Assembly: GCA_036971715.1 (NCBI GenBank)
Contig: JAVHJL010000010.1
Span: forward strand, 1,178,001 to 1,242,000
Origin: Arthrobotrys musiformis
Lineage: Eukaryota > Ascomycota > Orbiliomycetes > Orbiliales > Orbiliaceae
Direction of reading: 5' to 3'
DNA: 64,000 bases
The position numbers were made by a program, and so were the translations under genes. Positions within the stretch are counted from its first letter, which is position 1; every line of letters starts with the position of its first letter. The notes beneath the pieces are model-generated. The model did no database searches, was not told the origin of the DNA, and worked only from the letters and a program-made list of their open reading frames with translations. This document shows positions 10,401-21,915 of this stretch, in pieces.

Positions 10401-13400
10401 ATCTTTAAATTGTTAAGAATTACCGTCCCCTCTGTCTCATTATGCCCGGGCCCCACTGAAACATCTATAGTCTCGTTCCACCCAAGCTTGGGTGTTTTGG
10501 CGGGGCCCTAAGACAGATTATATGTATAATTGTTGCATCGCGCAATATAGTTACATGAACAGTAAGCATTGTCGTTCTTTCCTTGACAACGACTTGCCCA
10601 CATGAACACACGCCATGTAACCCATCGACGAGGTCTGAGCAAATCTGCCTTGTGTGAGTAAGCTGGGCTGAATTGTGGAGATAGAGGGGCTGCAGAAGCT
10701 GTCCAAGAAAACCCTAAGGGGGAGTATCCCGAATACTTATATTGCGCTATTGTGATATTGCAATACCCGCATGCATGCATACGGCTATGCGAACGTGGGG
10801 GTTTCCCTTATCCTTATGCTAAGAGTAGTTGCGAAGGTTGTAATTAATTAATTAAAAACGTGGATTGAATCGGGTTTTCTAGACATCTATGCTGAGCCCC
10901 AATGCACAATACACCGCATCTGCATGTGATAGAAAAGAAAGAGAGCACGGAAAGCTCCAATCAATTCAATAAATTTTAATATCATCTTGCGGTATGCGTT
11001 CAATCGTTCACGTACGATAAATTAATTTAATTCCGTTTTTCTATCTTAATTAAACTCCGCCAGCCACGGTCTATGCCGAATTGACAGGGGGGAAAGAAGT
11101 TCGATTTCAGTGCGTGTGCTTGTTCATCCAAAGGTGATCAGAAAAACAGTCATGCAGGGTGTCAGCGTTGCAGATTTCTAAACACTGCCGGGAAATGGGG
11201 AGACCAAAAATCCTCGTACGTAACCGGTGTTCCACCACGGCTTCTTCCCTCTTCTTTCTTTTCTCGCTAAAACAGCCCTGATGGGTTGAGCGAACGCAAT
11301 GTCATGGGATGCTTTTGTTTCTTATCTTGCAGTTGCTCATCCCTTCTTTACGGCCCTTCCGGCCGACACACCTGGAAGAACCCATAACGTTTCGAAGGCC
11401 TTGCTCTGTCTAAACATCAAATAATATCTGATCATCATATCTATCTTTTTTTATGGGTCCGGCGCACAGGACCGGAAACATCTAACAACACAATCGAATG
11501 TGGGTCCAGTTTGTTGGATTTTGACGGGTGGGCCATGCGGCTCCGCCCGCTTCTCGTGAGGCTCGAATGCAGAATATAAATTTAGGCTGCCACTTTTGTT
11601 CCCTTATTCCTCTACATTCGTCCATCACGATCCAAGAGATTGTTTATTTATATCCAAACACGTGTCGTGTGTGTGGAGAGGGATTACTCAATACTTATTC
11701 ATACATTATGAAATACTTTGAAATTTTCTCACGAAGTCAAATGTCAATTATCCCTTTTTGGTGATTTGTGGGCCGGACCTGTTGTAGGCTACTTATAGAT
11801 AGTCTGTAGGCTGTCATTGGCGATTATAGAACTACCGCAGCAAGTGCTAGAGAGAACTAAATATTTAGCGCAAGGAGGAACCGACACTCGAAGAACCTAG
11901 AAAGGGGGAGGGGGGGTATCGGATCGAAAAAATCGAATCGAGGTTTCGTGAGCTGCAGAAGAGATCGGGAAATCCAACCAATCAGTGTTTACATCGCATG
12001 TATAGTGACCTGGCCCGCCGATTCCTATTGTTTTCGCCGAGAAGATGCTCCCGGGATTCCCTACTCGCATTTACCGAATTTCTAGAATAGAAAAAAAAAA
12101 TCGCTACCTAAAACAAAACTTAAATTAATCGAGAAGAATACCGTTTTCGTTTCCGTTATTAATACTGCCGTTTTGACAAATTCCACCATGAACAGGCACC
12201 GTATAATCCTTCGAGTTCGAAACTATTCATGGGGCGGGTGAGTAGGCCTAGCCATAACGGTAGTAGGCCTCATAATGAACAGTTGCAGCTTCTAGAATAA
12301 GAAGTAATATCTGATAGCTAAATTAAAATATCGGTATTATTTCTTACCTATATTACTTTGATTCTACTCTCGGTTGCGGGTGAGAACACTGCCATGATAA
12401 TCAAATATCGAAGACATGGACGTGCACTTAAAGAAAAGGAAGTCTATATACCCAAGATAGAGTAATATTGTAGCTAAATTTATCAGACTCCAAGCTTAAT
12501 ACTGCCTTTTCGAAATTTAGAAATTCATGTAGTGATCGAGTATATTGGTTCGCGATCTCCGAAGTTAATGGGTGGGTTCCCCTTGGCTGCTTGCAAGGTG
12601 ATTGTGCATGTGTGGATCTTCGGAAGGCAACGACGGTGGGGCCCTTCCCCGAAGCCGGTGATATATCGTTATCCCTGTCACTAGCTGGTCAAGAGAGATA
12701 TATCACGATCGGTTTCAGGTAAGCGGTCCGGCGACATAGAAAGAGTACTATGCGAGCTTTTGCTAGTGGGGCCTAGCCCAACTGTGTGTCATTTTCTTCG
12801 CCGTAAAAAGAAAAGCAAAACGTGACCCGGCCTTCTATTATGTTTCTCGCCGAATACAAACCAGGCACATACGTACCACGGATAACTTTTTTAAAAGCCT
12901 AGAGTCTCGTCTCGACGTCTCGGTATCGAGCGTTTGAAGAGGCGAAGGCATGCCATGGATACGACGTTGGAATTTGGGTTATGGTTTCCCAATCTGGAAA
13001 AAACGGGCTAGAATTTTTACAAAAAAAGTTCAAATAGACGGTTTTCGAGCTTCCAACTTTTTCAGGTTCCCAGTAAAGCCTACCGGCCGAGCCTCCGTGA
13101 CGTCTGTAGCCTGCAGATTACATTTGCTAGCCTCGGGATGGGTGTCATGCTTTTTTGACGTGGGGCCAGGAACCAACGGCCGCAACCTGCATGAAAATTC
13201 TATAGCTAATACTTTACCGGAATCACCGTTTTTTTTTTGCAATCCTTTGGCAGGATTTCCAATTCTTTTTTGGTGATAGCCCAACCGGTCTCCACAAATT
13301 GTAAAAACTGATCACAGACAAAGGTCTACCGCGAGTCACTTTTCGCAACGGGATATCCGCGCCTGGTTTCCATATTTAGCTATAAAAATGACATGAATCG

Positions 13401-15648
13401 GAAGAGATATTACGAAACTGTTTGCTACGGCGAAGTCGATTTCGTGCAAAACATTTGTGGACATTTGTGCCTAAAATTGGGTTTTGAGGAAGGAAAGAAA
13501 GAACAATAGACGATAGATTCAAAAACGATTCAAGCCAAACGCCTACGGAAGGAACACAGCCTACCTAGTTCATCTTGAAACTCGACAGGCTAGCGCTAGA
13601 TACTTGCGAAGCTGCGGGAAGTCGAGAGAGAAAAACAAAGCTCAGTCTACTAGAAACCCATTGTTGCTCAGCTTCGAAACCGCGCGCGCGCATGTTGGCG
13701 GCTTCAACAGCTAAACGGATTAAACGCAATTCCAAGCTATTCCAAGACAGTTAGCATGAAACGAACGATGTTGGCTTTTATCAATGTGCATACATATTTC
13801 AATCCAGATGCATATAGATGTTGGGTTCAAACCTGCTGGCACGCGGTAAGATATCTTGCTGACATGTTGGAGCTGTCAGTTTTTTCAACGGGTAGGCTAT
13901 GCGAACCTTTTCGTTTCATGTATGTATCCCCGTATTGTACATAAGTTAGAAACTCGTTGAATTGCTACATTCTCCACTATACAACTTGACTTCGGCTGGG
14001 CCGTGCGTGCATATGTGAGCAGGTTATTGCCTACTGATGTGCATGAAAAAAGCTAACTAGCACGGTATGGCATGAGCTGGGAACGTGGTTATTGTTTTTT
14101 TCTTGGAGCCCAGTCGACTAGTCCCAGGAAAACGGGCAACTATCGGGCCCCGAAAGGATCCCCTCGAAACAAAATACCGCAGGATCTAAGATAGGATCTT
14201 GATTACTGTTGAACAGACGCCGTCGTTCCCCAAAGCTGCCATGGGCACCATTATGCCCGTTGGGTCTTCTCTCCCCCAGACCAGGCCGCTCCGAGTTCTG
14301 CAGTTCTTTGCTAAGATGAAGCAAAATCTAGACCACATTTCAATGCAACATGCACGGCGCGATCCCAGCCCCCAATACTGAGATGGATTCGAGGCTAATA
14401 CTGAGAAACGAAAAGCCTGTGCAGCGCTGTTGTGTTCGTTTCATATTGCTGTTGTTGGGCCTGGATAAGGCGAAGGAGTTGGCGTTGATTTGAAGTTATA
14501 CTGCAATATCGAAATTCCGCACACAAAGCTGACAAGCACAGCTGACAATCAGAAGGCTGTGGAAGTGCCTTTAGTTCCAAAGCCTTTTTCTTCCTCTCTC
14601 ACTACTCTTGAAATTTCGAAACTATAGATGTTGTGTAATTCAAAACGGGTTTGCTGCGGCCTCATGACCAAGTACTTCTGGTTACTGTTTCGAAGTACGT
14701 ACAAACCTTCAACTTTCATGCCAGAGGCACGATAGTATCCCTAGCAGCTCTGAGCTCCTGGAATGACGAATTAATGCAAAGTACCTTGCTCAGGAGAAGG
14801 CTTAGGCGAATTCGAAGATTCACCGTACCCCCAGGCCAGGCCAAGCTAGCATTTAGCTACCTGAAACCCTTACCCGAAAATAGCCAAGATCAGATCGTAT
14901 CGAATCATTGCCTAACATTTAGCTGTAGCTTCTAGTAGGCCTAAGGGTTGTTGCGATGCATTGACATATATATGATGTTATACGACGGAACTTTAAGCCG
15001 GCCTGTAGTGCCTGGTAGATAAATAACTTTTAAAACTGCTTCTATTATCATAATGACTATGCCTATAAAAATGCTAGCAAAAAAGAAATTCAGGGAAAAA
15101 ACCAAGTGTGACGCCCATATGCAATGCATGCCTAACACAAATGGAGAAGTAGTTGTCGTAGAAGGAAGAATAAACCCGTCCTATAATCGAAACAAGAGCA
15201 CCCGTAACCCAAATGCATGCAAGATGAAATAAAATGACAAAAAAAAAGAAACAACCATTCATCAACATTAACATTAAAAAAAAGAAGCAAAAGAATCTCT
15301 TAATATTGTACAGGACGGAAAGAAAGAGTGAACTTTTCGCTTGCTTTGGACACCGATAACTCCGCCCTTAAGGTGTTCTAGAAGTGAAAGGGTATAAAAG
15401 TATGCTATGTAAAGAAGAAATATAGAAAAAGAACCCAGCTTTAACCAGAGAAGAAGTCAAGATAGTTGAAAAGATGGTATTAGAAGAAGAAAAAGCAAAA
15501 CCCAGACTCGTTCGTACCCATGTACTTCAAATGAGTCGGTCGTTTCTCCACCAGTTACTCTAGGCATCCCCCACACAAGAGACCCACTCTCGAATATCAC
15601 CCCATAACCTCCAGGCTCACAAAGAAACCCCCCACCCCTTGCTTGGCT
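7480..15648. other. 8.2-kb gene-poor region
   Basis: No recognisable protein, tRNA, rRNA or transposon was found on either strand. The first several hundred bases are T-rich and probably contain the kinase 3' UTR. Beyond that the sequence is mixed in composition with many stops. Notable small items are a 15-bp tandem duplication near 9083-9108, a short CGCG run at 13681-13690, and a 65-codon ORF with two CxxC pairs at 11567-11764. It could hold non-coding transcripts, heavily diverged repeats or small spliced genes that I cannot recognise. Confidence 0.5.
9083..9108. repeat. Short tandem duplication (TTGAGGCCATA, two copies)
   Basis: The 11-mer TTGAGGCCATA occurs at 9083-9093 and again at 9098-9108, a 15-bp period. 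Nothing else is associated with it. Confidence 0.6.
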
Positions 15649-16718
15649 CTAGACTCTTGTCATGATACCCTCTGGCGGTGCAATAATACTTTCAACGGAG
15701 ATTGATCTGTGAGAACTGTGTGAAGACGGCCTGTTGGACATGCTCCTCTCTGGAGAATACCTTGACATCTCAGCAATGGCTACTCCAGCGGCAACAGTAG
15801 CGGGATGGGCATACCCGCTACCGCTACCGTGCAACTCTGGTCCAAATAACTCGTACCTCTTTTTCTCCGGTGAAGGAACAGATAGAATTGGGGTTTCCAG
15901 TTCCCACGGCCTGCAGCCTTCTCTCGCCGCCTTGCGTGGGTGCTGGTTTAGGGGGTGGGATTGTGATACACCGGGGGATACGCCACGGCCGCATGCGATC
16001 TGCTCGGCCTCTGCACGTGGGGAAACCATGGGGGTTGGTGGAGTGCCGGTAGGTTTGCGTTCGTACTCATGTCGGGCTGCTTGCTGCTTGCTCCAGAATG
16101 TCTCGAGAAATTCGGGAGTAGCTCCTTCGCCGTAATCTGCGGCGACTGCTGCCCACATGTTGCGCTTATGATGGTCGACGAGTCTTTGAAGCCGGGAATA
16201 GTCGACATCTGCAGGGTTTTCGAGTGGCCTTGTGCTGAAACCATTTGGCGACGATGTCCAACTCTGATGTCTTCCATGACTGGGAGAAAAGCTGCTTCTT
16301 TCCCTGTACCGAATTTCAGGAATGGGTGGAGTACCGCCAGGGCTAGCAGACCTTCTACTAATGTCTCCATAGTTTGAAGTTGGATATCCTGCGGTAGCAT
16401 AGATCGGACCTGTGCTCTCACTAGAAGACATAGAAAGATTCCGTCGTCGTCGGTTGCTACCACGTTGGAGTTGATGGAAATGTAATCGGCAGGCAAGCTC
16501 TGTCTTATTTAGTTGTAGGGCGATCTTCTTGTAGGCAACTTTCTCTGATCTCTTTTGTAAAAGATATGCTTCTTCTTCCTCGGACCAGGCTTTACCGCCA
16601 CCGGTTGCTTGACCCTATGCATGAAATAAGTCAGCGACCTGGATATAAAATAGTTAGAAATGCGCAGTGTAGAATTAAATACCTTTGGTGAAGCTGTGCT
16701 AAGATGATCGTAGTCCAT
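15649..16718 (-). CDS. Myb/SANT-like fungal DNA-binding protein
   Basis: A probable nuclear transcription regulator of 333 residues. Two exons: 16718-16683 (12 codons) and 16614-15649. They are joined across a 68-nt intron with donor GTATTT, a CTGAC branch site and acceptor ATAG. After splicing, residues 20-70 form a single Myb/SANT-like helix-turn-helix. It starts AWSEEEEAYLL, contains the fungal signature KKIALQLNKTELACRLHFHQL (split here: KKIALQLNKT then ELACRLHFHQL), and ends in a basic RRRR run. A second conserved block around residues 148-190 (MWAAVAADYG, TPEFLE) is typical of the same fungal family. The rest is Ser/Pro-rich and probably disordered. An ATG-initiated frame that begins inside exon 2 would miss the whole DNA-binding domain, so the spliced start is preferred. 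Target genes are unknown. Confidence 0.82.
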
Positions 16719-19141
16719 TTTGACAAGAGAATAAAAAGTAAAGGGTTGATAGAAGGATAGTGACAGAGAGTAAAAGATGTTCCAATGAAAGAACAAAGAG
16801 GTAGAGGCTATATAGATCGATGAGGCAAGATCTAATAGGCTAATTCGGAAAGATATAGGTTGCCGAGAGAGACAGTTTACGTATGTACCGTTGATCTAGG
16901 GAATATATGTATAAACCCAGGTCGGATATGCGGGCGTTTCTTATACTCCGCAGATGCTGGCACGATTTCAAATATATATGTATTGAAATCTAAGGCAAGC
17001 ACGTTGAGAATTTCCTAAACGGAAAGGGAACGAAGCCGCGGGCTGTGTGCGAGATCGATCCTTTGATTCGGAGATCGTAGGGTCTTGCCTTGTAAAATAG
17101 ATGTGTGTTATGAGGAAAGAGAAGGAGGAGTATAATAAATGAGGGTCCGCCAGGGATATGTGAGGTCCTGAAGTGTGAGAGAGAGGAAAAGCAAATCCTT
17201 AAGAGGAAAATAAAAAAATAAAAAAGAGGAGAGGAAGAGAGAGGAAGAGAAGACGCCGTTTAGATATAGAAAGTTGGATTTTTTTCTTTTTAAAAAATGG
17301 GCCTGCCAAAATTTCATATAGATGTAAAAAGAAAAAAAAAGGGAAAGGGAAAGAAAGAAAAGGCCAAAATACTTAATATATAAGTAAAATATATAAGAGG
17401 TATATAAGGCGTCGTTAGTTTTATTTAAAAAGAAAAAGGCGATGGAAAACCTATCGAAGGCTCCTGCGCAACTAGACCGGCTAGAAAGGAAGTGAAGATG
17501 AGGAGGCGGACAGACCAGCGTCACAGAACCAGCAAGGTCCCTTCTATTATAGCTGTCGGGATTGGAGATCGGGATCTTGGTAAAATAAACGAGAACTGAA
17601 AGATTTCCTTGGGAGAGAGACGGGCCGATGAACTATACTTAAAGGCTTGCCCATGTAATGAATGGCCGGAGTAATAATTTATTTTACTGACGCCCGCCGG
17701 TAATACCTGCATCAAGCGAAGTACAGGTCTTTGTAACTTGGGCTTGCCTGGGAGCAGAGCACCCTCCAACAAACACCCCGGATTCGAGCGTATATCCTCG
17801 CCCTCCCCAGTTCAGCACAGTGCAGTTTGTGTATTGGTTAGGTTAGTGTGTTAGGGCCCCTTTTTTTCTTTTTTTTCTCCCAGGTCCCCAGTAACTAGAA
17901 GTAGGAATTCAAGTTCAAAAGAAGAATAAGAAGAGGAGGAATAAGAAACTCCCAAAATAGGCGGGCGGGTTTTGGAGACAAGACCAGACAAGGGGGGAAT
18001 AAGAATCACAAAAGGAATAGCAGCAGAAGCAGTAATATTCTATAAGCAGCGCCGTCGTCTTCTAAGCCTTACTTGGCCCAGCCTTCGCTCAATCGAGCTG
18101 TCTTTTGCAAGAGTTGTGAATGAGAGGCTGTTTTGTGTGTGAGTAGCGCAGTTTGAGGTCCTGTGTTGTGCATGAATTAGGTGTGGCGAGTTCCGACTGT
18201 CCTGTCTGATACTGACACTGATACTGGATACTGCCACCTTCGTTTTGATACTGCGCTGCGAGATGCTAGACAGGACTGGACTGGACTGGAGACTGCAGAT
18301 GCAAGATGCAAGTTAAGATGCAGGTGTTTAAGTGCCAATCCCGAGCGGAAAAACGGTTTGTTTGTTTCTTGTTTGTATGGACTTATTGTTTGGGTGTATG
18401 TATTTTTGGGCCAAAGGAGAAGAAAATATAATGTCCCAAGCAGGTTTGAACGGCAGGGGAAAACTTTCGATTGATCGATTTGGAAGTATATATAAAAATG
18501 GAAAAGACAAAAAAGTAGGAATTTCCAAATGTCAACCTGTATAGGAAATTATTTCGAAATCTTGATCTCCAGTTTGATGAGTCGAGTCTTTCGAATTCGA
18601 ATCGATAATATCCAGAATCTGGAAAGAAGGTTGCCAGACGGCGGCCTTTTAAGAAAAATGTTGCCAGCCCGCCTAATGGGTACCGAAACATACATGAGAA
18701 GGCGACCCTTTGCCGTATGCCGGGATTTGTCCAACATTATTCATCTTTTAACGAGGTCATCGTGCGTGGTGTCAATTATAGAACCTGGCCTCTATTGTCT
18801 TAAATCCCCAAAGGCTAGAGCGTCCTCTCTCAAAAATTAGGGCTCATACAACGATAGCCGGGTGGCATCTAGTAGCTGCGCCTGGGAAATGGGAAATAGC
18901 GGTTTAGTAAGTGCGTATGTGCATGTACCCAGGCTGCGCGATCAAACGACGACCCACAGATGGTACTCCTTCGTTTGCTGATGGAGCCAAAGGAAACAGC
19001 AGATAGTGCATCCATCAGACCATACTCTCTTGATCATGACGGCTTCTAAACACATGTAAGACCTTAGCAGTGAGCAAGCTATAGGTAATTGTCAATATTT
19101 GAAGCAGATAACGACTCGGAGGGGCGGCCGCCTGGAAAGTT

Positions 19142-19156
19142 TTCCAGAAGCCCGCA
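19142..19156. repeat. Dispersed motif TTCCAGAAGCCCGCA, copy 1
   Basis: A 15-base sequence repeated exactly at 19567-19581. Its 12-base core CCAGAAGCCCGC recurs at 28965-28976. It contains TTCcaGAA, the arrangement of a minimal heat-shock-element dimer. Confidence 0.6.
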
Positions 19157-19566
19157 GAGACAAAAGGGCCTTATGGAAAACTGTTTTACCACGGGAACAT
19201 TCAGAGAAAAAGGGTGTCGCTCCCAAACACACACGGCGCAGCCAAGGCCCCAGATCGAGCTTCTGAAGCGAGAAACGTCGTCAGGAGCCAAGTGTGGCCC
19301 CACCGCCGACAATGCGGCGAACTGGGCTGCCGGATAGAGCAAACTTAGCCTGGCTACCAGCTTACATGACCATTACATACAATTACATACATCCAAACTA
19401 GCTACAAATATGTTCACCGAGAGGAGAGTGGTTATTGTTGATGTCGGAGAATTCTTGATAAAACAGCTGTCATGATCATACAATTCGACATTCCTCTTTA
19501 AGAAAAACCAGCGGCTGTGGGTTGTAACTGTGCTCAAAGACGTTCGATCCATGTTGTAATGCTCTG

Positions 19567-19581
19567 TTCCAGAAGCCCGCA
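19567..19581. repeat. Dispersed motif TTCCAGAAGCCCGCA, copy 2
   Basis: Exact second copy of the 15-mer at 19142-19156. The flanks of the two copies are not similar, so this is not a recent large duplication. Confidence 0.6.
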
Positions 19582-21114
19582 TTGTTTCCTGAGAAGCGGC
19601 AACGTATACACAACTTTTCTTCCATCTCGACTTCCCTTTGGATTAAACCCCATTGAGGCGAAAATATTATTGCATGAGATGCATTGATTGTTTGCCGTTG
19701 GATTCAGCGGATCCACACTCTCGGTCGGTTAGATACATGCATATGGCCTCGGATTTTTTTTCTTGCGGCTTATCAAGTTGAGGCAAGTCAGCTCCTGCCT
19801 CCCGGTTCCCACGATCTCAATTTGCACCTGGCAAACAAACGGAGACTGTGCCCCGAGTGATTAATCACGTAACCTGGTTCAAGTTTCCAGATTCACAAGC
19901 ACCATGTTTCTGTTTACGGTCCGCTTACGAGGACTTTTTAATTGAGGCTACGAAGCAAAGGCTATTCTCAAGAGATTCAATTCCCCAGCGGCTAATTCCC
20001 ACCTCCATCGATCTATAGACCTGCATGAGCTTGCGTAACCCTATGGGGCGCCAAGATCGGTTACCACTGTTCATGTCTGTTTCCATCGCTAGAAACAGCC
20101 AAAACTGTCGTTGGCTCGAATCCAGGAAATGAGGTCCTTTCGAACGGCTATTTGAATCGGAAGCGAAAACTCTGTGGCTCGATAATCAACTGACTCGTGG
20201 CAAATTACTGGGTGAGCACCCATTCCGAATTTCATCAACCTGATGCCGAACCGCAAAATCCTGCTCAATTAGTGAGCCAGCCCAGCTGCTGCAGCGTTGG
20301 ATGTTAAATGTTTACTTTCCCAGTATGACCAGAAACTGAACAGAAAAAGTTTCAAGATTTACGATATGGCATGAAACTGGCGTGAGAGTAGCTCTTCAAC
20401 TGATATGCAGGCGGGCCTTTTAAACAATTTTTTTGTTTACCTCAGAAAGTTTTGGCACCGCAGGACAGGCCTCCTGCAACCTGAAGCGCGTTTCATCTCC
20501 ACCCTGAACCCGATGCGCCCTCCGTTTGGCGTTTTTCCTTCTGGGTCGGTAAAAATGGCCCCACCCTCCTTAACCAAACCTTCTAAAACATTAGTCGCGA
20601 GACTGTAAGCTTTAATTCATATCTAAGCTTCCAAAGTGCTGTCTCGGAAAAAATCTTAGCTAGGAAAATCTTAGCTGCAGCTGGAGTTGGTTGAAGCTTA
20701 CTGCCTCCAAGCGTTTTTCAACATGCAAGTCGAGGCGAGAATTGACCAACCCAAGAACAATGCAAATACCAAGAAACCAACTGCAGGGACTAGCACCGCA
20801 TATCAGGATGTATTATACCTGAACCACACACTGTTTTCTATCTGTTTGTTGAAGCTTGTTTGTGGCTGCCAAGCCTCCAGGCATCGGCGGATCTTTGGCA
20901 CAAAATGCTTCAAGCCATGCATGACCTCCCATGCCGTCTACCCGTCTTCTCTTCTTAATCGTCATTTCGCTATTTGCTAGATTCAATCCAAGCTCGCTTG
21001 ACTGAGCTCATTATCCAGCCTTGGCTACGAGCTTGCGAGCCATACCCACTCGTGTGCGTTCCCGGCAGACTTTCTCGGGTCCGATAATATCCTCCCCTCG
21101 ATCTGATAATTATA

Positions 21115-21915
21115 ATGTCTGTGGATTCTGCATCGTACGAGGGTACCCGGGAAATTGTAGTTCACAACGGCGAATGCCATTGCGGCCTGGTCAAAATCGC
21201 CTTCGAGGCCCCACCAGATCTCGTCTTCGACGAATGCAATTGTTCAATCTGCTACAAATTAGGTACCATAAACAATTTCATATATATACATCCTTACCCC
21301 CTCCCATGAAGTTTATAACGTCGGTTATTCTTTCACATGCTGAAAAGGAAGTTTTTACTTGCAAAACGGCAATGATAGGCTTGATTGGAGTAGATATCCC
21401 AGCTTCAAGACTCATAAAGTTTGAAGGCAAAGAATATCTGAAAGAATACACCTTCAATAAGAAAATTGCCAAGCATTGGTTTTGCGATCGGTGTGGTGCG
21501 TCCCCACTGCATGTTCCACGTTCGAATCCAAATGGATACTCTGTGAGTCTCACGTTTTTCTCTCACTTTCGCTTCTCGGTATATCAGGTGCGCCCGCACA
21601 AGCTAGCAAAGTACCGAGAAAACCTTCTTCCGTCAGCAGTAGGGGTGCTTTCGTAAGCTCTTTCTTATTTATTGGAAAGAATTCACGAGATGTTTAAGAT
21701 CAAAAAATGCTAATTTTCTTGGCCAATACCGAATGCCGTACTTGAGTGGTAATTTACTTATTCTTGACATACAGATCCACTTGCGATGTCTAGACAAGTC
21801 AACCCTGAGATCGTATAAAATTGTTCCATTCGACGGGGAAAACTGGGAAGCCGCCATTGAGAGAGAAAAGGCAGCGCGAGACGAGGCTTTGCAAAGGATC
21901 TCAAACCAGGAATGA
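21115..21915 (+). CDS. GFA/CENP-V domain zinc protein
   Basis: A member of the glutathione-dependent formaldehyde-activating (GFA) fold family. These are small zinc proteins, some acting in S-hydroxymethyl-glutathione formation and many of unknown substrate. Three exons: 21115-21262, 21379-21542 and 21775-21915, giving 150 residues. Zinc ligands are all present: ECHCG (C21, C23), CNCSIC (C41, C43, C46) and CDRCG (C85, C88). The block IPASRLIKFEG and the motif PRSNPNGYS followed by LRCLD are typical. Phases 1 and 0 agree at both junctions (donor GTACCA with acceptor GATAG; donor GTGAGT with acceptor ACAG). The second intron is long for this window (232 nt), but the flanking residues join as expected, so no exon seems missing. 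The C-terminal helix is rich in Glu, Arg and Lys. No formaldehyde pathway gene adjoins it. Confidence 0.9.

Larger units (their letters stand above)
16719..21114. other. 4.4-kb intergenic region
   Basis: No gene recognised. From 16.8 to 17.5 kb the plus strand is A/G-rich (pyrimidine-rich on the minus strand), as expected for the promoter and leader of the minus-strand Myb-like gene. Two copies of a 15-mer, TTCCAGAAGCCCGCA, lie at 19142 and 19567. Short open frames (for example 18529-18840, 19089-19337 and 20687-20980) start at non-ATG codons or show no family features. Confidence 0.5.

Noticed and set aside
10321..10553. Possible two-exon 44-residue peptide from ATG 10321
   Set aside because: Donor and acceptor exist, but the product has no motif and such short combinations arise often by chance.
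12553..12600. Sequence resembling part of 5S rRNA (GATCTCCGAAGTTAA)
   Set aside because: Only about 15 bases match; the expected 5' and 3' 5S elements are missing around it.
13800..13850. GGGTTCAAACC resembling a tRNA T-arm
   Set aside because: No A-box or pairable acceptor stem at suitable distance upstream.
15734..16135. 133-codon plus-strand frame over the first Myb-like gene
   Set aside because: Antisense to an exon whose minus-strand product carries a clear Myb/SANT domain after splicing.
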